Shown: positions 59,191 to 64,000 of the stretch, piece by piece | Position numbering within the stretch: position 1 is the stretch's first letter | Layout of the letters: each line of letters opens with the position of its first letter | Notes under the pieces: generated by a model | What the model saw: only the letters and a program-made list of their open reading frames with translations | Databases searched by the model: none | Told to the model about the DNA's origin: nothing | Program-made: the position numbers and the translations under genes | Origin: Candidatus Bathyarchaeota archaeon | GTDB taxonomy: Archaea > Thermoproteota > Bathyarchaeia > Bathyarchaeales > Bathycorpusculaceae | Direction of reading: 5' to 3' | NCBI GenBank assembly: GCA_026014745.1 | Contig: JAOZHS010000001.1 | Span: 1,214,156 to 1,278,155 of the forward strand | DNA: 64,000 bases

Positions 59191-60447
59191 TTGCAGGTTG
59201 GATTTTTAGGCGGAGCGAGAGAAGTCGGCCGCATCGGCATATCGGTGAAGTCAGCTAAAAGCCAAGTCGTCATAGACTACGGCGTAATGCTTGACCATGA
59301 ACCCGGATTTCCCATGCATGTCCCCCCAAAAGACGTAGACGCCGTCATCCTCACGCATAGCCACCTCGACCACTCGGGAGCCATACCCATCTTCTACATT
59401 AATGACCGCATCCCCCTCTACACTAACAAACTCAACCTTGAACTCACCCAAGTCCTAATCCAAGACTTCATCCACCTCTCCGCATACTACCTCCCCTTCG
59501 AGTATCTCGAACTAAAAAGCATGGCACGCGCCAACAAACACCTCGAATACGGCGAAACCGAACCCGTCGGCGACATGAACATCCGCCTCTACAACGCAGG
59601 CCACACCCCCGGCAGCGCCCAAGTGCTGGTCGAAGCCGACGGCAAACGCATCCTCTACACTGGCGACTTTAACACTGAGGACAGTAAACTCCTCGCAGGC
59701 GCCTCGATGGATTACGGCGACTTAGACGCTGTCGTAATCGAGAGCACATATGCTAACGAGGACCACACGCCTCGCCCAGAGTTAGAGCGGAGCTTTGCGG
59801 AGGCTTGCACTGAAGTCGTTGAGAAAGGCGGAACTGTGCTTGTGCCCTCGTTTGGCGTGGGGCGAGCGCAGGAAATCGCCTGTGTTTTGGCTGCCAATCA
59901 CTTCGAGTTTCCAATAGTGCTTGATGGGATGGCGCGGGAAGCCAGTCGCATAATCATGAATTACAAGGAGTTTCTGCGTGACCCTAAACTCTTCATGAAC
60001 GCCATGCACTCAGCTGATTGGGTGGAGGGTTGGCGTGACCGACGCAGAGCCTGCAAAGAAGCCGGCGTCATCATATCCCCCGCAGGCATGCTCAAAGGCG
60101 GACCCGCCTCGTTTTACATATCAAAATTAGGCAAGAAATCATCCAACGCCGTCTTCTTAGTTAGCTACCAAATCCCCGGCACCCCCGGCAAGGAACTACT
60201 CGAGAAGGGCGTTTGCACCATCGACGGAAAAGTCCGAAAAATCAAAGCCCAATACCGCCACTTCGACTTCAGTAGCCACTGCGGCGCCAGCAAACTAAAA
60301 GAAGCCCTCATCAAACTCGGCGGCAAACCCAAAGTCTTCGTAGTGCACGGCGCTGAGGGTAACTGTGAATTGTTTGCGAATTGGGCAAAAAACGAGTTGG
60401 GGTTGGATGCGGTTGCGCCACGGACAGGGGAGACCTATCAGATTTAG
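59191..60447 (+). CDS. Beta-CASP metallo-beta-lactamase ribonuclease (archaeal CPSF2/RNase J-like)
   Basis: A ~418-residue RNA-processing nuclease. The N terminus VGFLGGAREVGRIGISVK and VVIDYGVMLD match the family, the metal motif THSHLDHSG is near residue 52, GHTPGSAQV near 135, YTGDFNTED near 150, VVIESTYANEDH marks the entry to the beta-CASP domain, and the late motifs PAGMLKGG, FDFSSHCGASKL and VVHGAEGNC are all present. TTTTTAAAAC at about 59132 is a TATA candidate, so I use TTG 59191 rather than the ATG at 59116. It lacks the KH domains of CPSF1-type enzymes. Likely involved in mRNA turnover or 3'-end processing. Confidence 0.88.
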   Translation: MQVGFLGGAREVGRIGISVKSAKSQVVIDYGVMLDHEPGFPMHVPPKDVDAVILTHSHLDHSGAIPIFYINDRIPLYTNKLNLELTQVLIQDFIHLSAYYLPFEYLELKSMARANKHLEYGETEPVGDMNIRLYNAGHTPGSAQVLVEADGKRILYTGDFNTEDSKLLAGASMDYGDLDAVVIESTYANEDHTPRPELERSFAEACTEVVEKGGTVLVPSFGVGRAQEIACVLAANHFEFPIVLDGMAREASRIIMNYKEFLRDPKLFMNAMHSADWVEGWRDRRRACKEAGVIISPAGMLKGGPASFYISKLGKKSSNAVFLVSYQIPGTPGKELLEKGVCTIDGKVRKIKAQYRHFDFSSHCGASKLKEALIKLGGKPKVFVVHGAEGNCELFANWAKNELGLDAVAPRTGETYQI

Positions 60448-60455
60448 GCGTCACT

Positions 60456-61010
60456 ATGAAAGTCGCTGTTTTGCCAGTTGGTACGGTTTCGGTTGATGTT
60501 TTGGAAGGTGTTGCAAGGGGGCTTATGCGGATTTTGCCCGACACCACCGCAGAGGTCAGCGCGCCTCAACCTCTACCCACTTTTACTTTTGACCCCAAAC
60601 GTAGCCAACATAACTCTACTCAACTTTTAGACCTCCTACACAGTTTCTCTATGGCTGAGTATGAGCGGGTTTTAGGCTTTGTTAACGTAGACCTCTACGC
60701 TGTGGGCCTTAACTATGTGTTTGGCGAGGCTTACTCGCCGGGTAAGGAGGGTGTGGTTTCGCTTTGGCGGCTTAACCCCGAATTTTACGGTGTTGACCCT
60801 GATTTTGCTTTGTGGGTTTCGCGGACGCTCAAGGAGGCGGTACATGAATTGGGGCACACGTTGGGTTTGAAGCATTGCAGTCGAGCTGAGTGTGTTATGC
60901 ATTTTTCTAACAGCATCTTTGATTCGGATAAAAAGCAAAGCTTCTTTTGTGACCATTGCCATTTGCAAGCGGCAGTGGCTATAGCCAACATTGGACAGGT
61001 GAAACCATGA
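60456..61010 (+). CDS. amzA: Archaemetzincin-like zinc protease
   Basis: A 184-residue metalloprotease. The archaemetzincin signature is complete: HELGHTLGLKHC, then CVM, then FCDHC, giving three zinc His and a second zinc site of four Cys (from about residue 130). Archaemetzincins are gluzincin-like aminopeptidases whose in vivo substrate is unknown. The ATG at 60456 starts 8 bp after the beta-CASP stop; an earlier in-frame ATG at 60381 is inside that gene. It overlaps the presenilin-like gene by ATGA, so two proteases are co-translated. Confidence 0.93.
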   Translation: MKVAVLPVGTVSVDVLEGVARGLMRILPDTTAEVSAPQPLPTFTFDPKRSQHNSTQLLDLLHSFSMAEYERVLGFVNVDLYAVGLNYVFGEAYSPGKEGVVSLWRLNPEFYGVDPDFALWVSRTLKEAVHELGHTLGLKHCSRAECVMHFSNSIFDSDKKQSFFCDHCHLQAAVAIANIGQVKP

Positions 61011-61888
61011 CTCAGCCGCCTCAAGTTGAAGAAAAAAGTCAGCCCCAGCAAACTACGCTGGAGGACAAATTCAAATTCGAACTCGTCTACCTTGTTCCTA
61101 TACTGGCAAGCATGCTTTTTGGTTTAGTCTGCGCTTACGTGTTGGCGCCTCAAGGGTCTTCCTCTATACCTGTTACCCCGATTCCTGAAGAAACACCTGG
61201 CGCCCCCATCGGCAACGCTCTCTACTTCGTGGTACTCATCGCAATTAGCGCCACCCTATTTTACTTCCTTATCAAACGCCGCAGCAAACGCATAATCAAA
61301 GGCTTAATCGTGCTCGCCATGACCACCGCCTCAGCGCTGCTCTCCCTTGTCTACCTCTCCTCGCTGCTCGTTTACGTCCCAGTCTTAGACAACTGGTATG
61401 CCCTAATCGCCTTAACCGTCCTAATCACGGTGCTCTTTGACCTCGCCATCTTCCGTTTCCCCAAAGCCCGCAACGTCGCCGTCGTCGGTTTAGGCGGCGC
61501 ATTAGGCATTTTCTTTGGGTTTGCCATCCCATTGTGGAGTGCAGTGGTGATTTTGGCGGTTCTAGCAATCTATGACGTAATCGCCGTCTACAAAGGTCCA
61601 GTGGGCAAAATTGCAGCGTCAGGTCTTGACCAACTGCAGGGTTTGAGCTTCTCGTTTAAAGAAATCCAGATGGGGCTAGGCGACTTGGTGTTCTACTCGA
61701 TGTTGATGGGCGCCATGTTCTTTGCATACTTCCCCAACATCATCCCTACAATCGCAGGCATAATCGGCATCATGGCAGGAAGCATAATAACTCTGCTTAT
61801 GCTTGAGAAAAAAGGCATCTTCCCCGGCTTACCCTTCCCCATAATGCTAGGGCTCGCCTTAGGATTGCTCACAGGTATCTTTCTATAA
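61007..61888 (+). CDS. Presenilin/signal-peptide-peptidase homologue (PSH), intramembrane aspartyl protease
   Basis: A 293-residue membrane protein with about nine helices. The catalytic Asp motifs are AIYDVIAVYK near residue 190 and GLGDLVFYS near 223, and GLPFPI near the C terminus is the family's PAL-like motif. It has an acidic N-terminal tail before helix 1. Archaeal PSH cleaves membrane-spanning segments; the in vivo substrates are unknown. The ATG at 61007 overlaps the archaemetzincin stop. Co-expression of a soluble and an intramembrane protease suggests stepwise proteolysis, which is inference. Confidence 0.92.
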   Translation: MTQPPQVEEKSQPQQTTLEDKFKFELVYLVPILASMLFGLVCAYVLAPQGSSSIPVTPIPEETPGAPIGNALYFVVLIAISATLFYFLIKRRSKRIIKGLIVLAMTTASALLSLVYLSSLLVYVPVLDNWYALIALTVLITVLFDLAIFRFPKARNVAVVGLGGALGIFFGFAIPLWSAVVILAVLAIYDVIAVYKGPVGKIAASGLDQLQGLSFSFKEIQMGLGDLVFYSMLMGAMFFAYFPNIIPTIAGIIGIMAGSIITLLMLEKKGIFPGLPFPIMLGLALGLLTGIFL

Positions 61889-61982
61889 GCTGCCACTTAT
61901 TTGAGAAGTAAAGATCATGCCCGAATAGCTTTTTCTTGATAATAAACTAACAAATATTTGTTGCTAAAAATTATCTGATAAA

Positions 61983-62010
61983 CAAAAAAAGAAAAAAGGG
62001 AAAATCCCTT
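61983..62010 (-). terminator. Hairpin plus T-run terminator of the minus-strand surface gene
   Basis: Reading the minus strand just after the stop at 62011: a GGGA-TTT-TCCC hairpin is followed by TTTTTTCTTTTTTTG. This is a classical terminator layout for the gene at 62011-64000 and also separates it from the converging PSH gene. Confidence 0.7.
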
Positions 62011-64000
62011 TTAAGGGTGTTTTCTAAGGAGGAGGAATCCTAAGACTCCGCCGACTACTACGATTAGGATGGCTAGGATGGCGATTGCTGGGACAAAGTA
62101 CATGTCTGCGACTGATTCTGGTGGGCTTGTTGGTGCTGATGTTGCGGTTGGTGCGTCTTCTACGGTTAGGTATGTTGTTGATTGGGATGGTCCGTATGCT
62201 TTGGAGCCTGCGAAGTTTGCGATGATTTGGTAGTCGCCTGGGACTTCTGGTTGGAATGAGCATCCCCAGTTGCCGTTTATGTCGCTTGTGGTTTCGCCGA
62301 TGGATACGTAGTTGCCGTTGGGGTCGATTGCGTTTAGGGTTACGGTTACGCCTTGTGCGTCTGCGGGTTTGACTTGTTCCATGAATAGGTATTCCATCCA
62401 TGCTTGCATGTCTGCGTCTGAGATGGCTGGTGTGCCTTTGAGTGGGGTGTCCATGACGTCGTTGGTGTCGCGTTCGCCTGCGGGGGATTGGTCGGTGACT
62501 GTGCCTGTAACCATGACTTTGTGTCCTAGGGTTGATACGGTTGGTGTGTCGACGGTGACTGCGCTTGGGCCTCTGCCGAATGCGTAGAGTTGCATGTCGA
62601 AGTAGTTGAGTCCGACTAGGATGCCGTCTGCCATGATTATGTTGGACGATGTAGGGGACATGCCGCCGAAGAATCCTAGGATCTTCCAGACTTCTTCACC
62701 TGTAGCTGCATCAAGGCAGCGTAGGTTAGGTCCTCGCATTAGGGGTTGTGTGGGTGAGTGTTCGCCTGTGACTGTGTATAGTTTTCCGTCTCCGATTACG
62801 ACGACGCCGATTGGGTAGGTTCCGCCGTATGCGGATTCTGTGCCGATGCTGTCAGCTGAGTAGATCCAGTTAACATTGCCTGTTTTTATGTCGTAGCATG
62901 TGATGACTCCGCCGTAGCCGTAGCTTAGGAGTGTGCCGTTGTAGTAGTTTGAGTACATGCCGTAGTATGAGAATTGTACTTCAGGGTCACTTGTCCAAAC
63001 TAATTTTCCTGTGTCCATGCTGTAGCCGTATCGTGACAGGGTCTTGGTTTTATGGAAGATTATTATGCCTTCTTCTGGGTAGACGCCGGTGCGAGTTGCT
63101 GCTTCGGTGCCTCCTTCAGTTGATGGGGGTGTGAATTCGACGCGTGAAATCTGTCGACCTTCTTCTCCTGGTTTAAGGCTGAGTGTAAGGATGAAACCAG
63201 GGACTGTGCTTGTACCGTTGTTGAATCCTTGGGCAACGAGGACGACGTATTCGCCTTCTTTGACTACTTGTATGCTGGCTGTTTGGTTAGCGATGTTGTT
63301 AGCTGTACCTGTGATGCTTGGGATTGATGCGTTTAGTGAGAAGAAGTTAGCTCCGTTATGTACGTAGTTGTATGCAAGAGTGCCTAAGTATGCTGGTGAA
63401 CCGCCGAAGGTTCCGCCTGCTGGTCTCCATTGCCACAAGCCTGTTCCAAGTTGGCTAGAGGGCATGGTTCCTGCTGAGGTGTTCCAGACTTGTAGGAAGT
63501 ATTGTGGGCTTGCGGTGCTGCCGAGGTTTACGACGTTGTATCTTAGGATGCTTCCGTCTTGGCCATAAACTGCAGTTCCAGTAGCGCCTGTTGTTACACC
63601 TGCGGATGGGGCGCCTGTTCGTTTTTCGGTTTGGGTTACGTTGGCGATGTAGCAGACTGTTTGTTCTGTGTAGCCGTCAAGCATTTCCCAAACAGTGCCA
63701 AAGTTATTGCTAGTCGAGATTGGAGTTGAGAGGGCCGAAGTGCCAATGGTGGTAATCTTTCCACTGGTTCTGTTAACGACGTAAGAGTTTCCTAGTTGGA
63801 CGACAGAACCGTTGACAAATTGTGTTGCGTTAGATAACGTTACGACTTCTGGTAGGTTTACGCCTGAGGTTCTCCAGAGGTAAGTGAATGCGCCGTGTTG
63901 GTTGGGTGATTCATAGTTGTAGACTTGGCCAAATGATGGTCTGACTTCGGTGTAGTTTCTGGATATTTCGTCTCCTGTGTAGAGGTCAACGATTTCCCAG
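62011..64000 (-). CDS. PQQ-like beta-propeller surface protein (5' part beyond window)
   Basis: The minus-strand frame is open from 64000, so the gene's start is outside the window; an internal ATG at 63684 is not the start. The visible 662 residues have repeated propeller blades such as GKLVWTSDPEVQFSYYG, CYDIKTGNVNWIYSADS and CLDAATGEEVWKILGFFGG, as in PQQ/outer-membrane-assembly-type propellers. A C-terminal domain follows (VTVTLNAIDPNGNYVSIGET), which is an Ig-like carbohydrate or polymer fold. A terminal helix (VPAIAILAILIVVVGGVLGFL) with a basic end anchors it. Probably a large surface or S-layer-associated protein. Confidence 0.82.
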   Translation of the reverse strand, partial: WEIVDLYTGDEISRNYTEVRPSFGQVYNYESPNQHGAFTYLWRTSGVNLPEVVTLSNATQFVNGSVVQLGNSYVVNRTSGKITTIGTSALSTPISTSNNFGTVWEMLDGYTEQTVCYIANVTQTEKRTGAPSAGVTTGATGTAVYGQDGSILRYNVVNLGSTASPQYFLQVWNTSAGTMPSSQLGTGLWQWRPAGGTFGGSPAYLGTLAYNYVHNGANFFSLNASIPSITGTANNIANQTASIQVVKEGEYVVLVAQGFNNGTSTVPGFILTLSLKPGEEGRQISRVEFTPPSTEGGTEAATRTGVYPEEGIIIFHKTKTLSRYGYSMDTGKLVWTSDPEVQFSYYGMYSNYYNGTLLSYGYGGVITCYDIKTGNVNWIYSADSIGTESAYGGTYPIGVVVIGDGKLYTVTGEHSPTQPLMRGPNLRCLDAATGEEVWKILGFFGGMSPTSSNIIMADGILVGLNYFDMQLYAFGRGPSAVTVDTPTVSTLGHKVMVTGTVTDQSPAGERDTNDVMDTPLKGTPAISDADMQAWMEYLFMEQVKPADAQGVTVTLNAIDPNGNYVSIGETTSDINGNWGCSFQPEVPGDYQIIANFAGSKAYGPSQSTTYLTVEDAPTATSAPTSPPESVADMYFVPAIAILAILIVVVGGVLGFLLLRKHP

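Overview
The window looks like a chromosomal segment of an uncultured TACK-lineage archaeon, most plausibly Bathyarchaeia; the lineage is my inference. The sequence shows a short L13e ribosomal protein downstream of L15e, archaeal RNase P proteins Rnp2 and Rnp3, an Sm-like protein, archaeosine tRNA-guanine transglycosylase, a tRNA-intron endonuclease, UPF0200/UPF0201, an archaemetzincin, a presenilin-like protease and an archaeal pilus system. Many genes start with TTG or GTG behind GGAGG/GAGGTGA sites. No rRNA, tRNA or CRISPR array was recognised. Layout. 0-9 kb: metabolic and repair genes (glycogen debranching enzyme, UPF0282, MsrA, methyltransferase), then a phosphoesterase/HAD pair flanked by a ~90 bp direct repeat, a metallo-beta-lactamase protein and a Fic-like protein. 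9.2-11.7 kb: translation and RNA-processing operon rpl15e-rpl13e-COG1325-rnp3-rnp2. 11.8-20.8 kb: a homocitrate/isopropylmalate synthase-like enzyme, an ABC exporter, a CcdA-like protein, GYD proteins, small membrane proteins, an L22e-like ribosomal protein, EndA, and a membrane protein joining DnaJ-type zinc modules to a nuclease-like domain. 21-28 kb: methyltransferase, AsnC-type sensor, UPF0200/0201, MBL nuclease, class II HMG-CoA reductase, Tfx-like regulator, acetate-CoA ligase beta subunit. 28-40 kb: pilus operon with ATPase, membrane platform, five pilin-like proteins (one of 1167 residues) and a prepilin peptidase. 40-45 kb: PfkB kinase, small HAD, GlmM/GlmU-like sugar nucleotide pair and an Sm-like protein.

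The most interesting region is 45.2-49.9 kb. This AT-rich insert holds a 37-codon peptide gene directly followed by two radical SAM proteins with C-terminal SPASM or SPASM-like cysteines, then a convergent peptidase-U32-like protein with its own Cys cluster. It ends in a frameshifted HTH gene and decayed coding fragments. I read it as a candidate RiPP (ribosomally made, modified peptide) locus. It is bracketed by two copies of the coding tail of a PAC2-family gene, which suggests that an element integrated at that gene's 3' end.

50-64 kb: PAC2 chaperone, beta-helix surface proteins, archaeosine TGT, a PHP phosphoesterase, a cluster of secreted Ig/beta-helix proteins, a beta-CASP ribonuclease, archaemetzincin plus presenilin-like protease in one overlapping unit, and the end of a PQQ-like beta-propeller surface protein that runs off the window. 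Three genes (prepilin peptidase, COG4087 HAD, PHP) carry conserved N-terminal motifs upstream of any ATG/GTG/TTG and seem to use ATA, CTG and ATC/ATT starts behind good ribosome binding sites.
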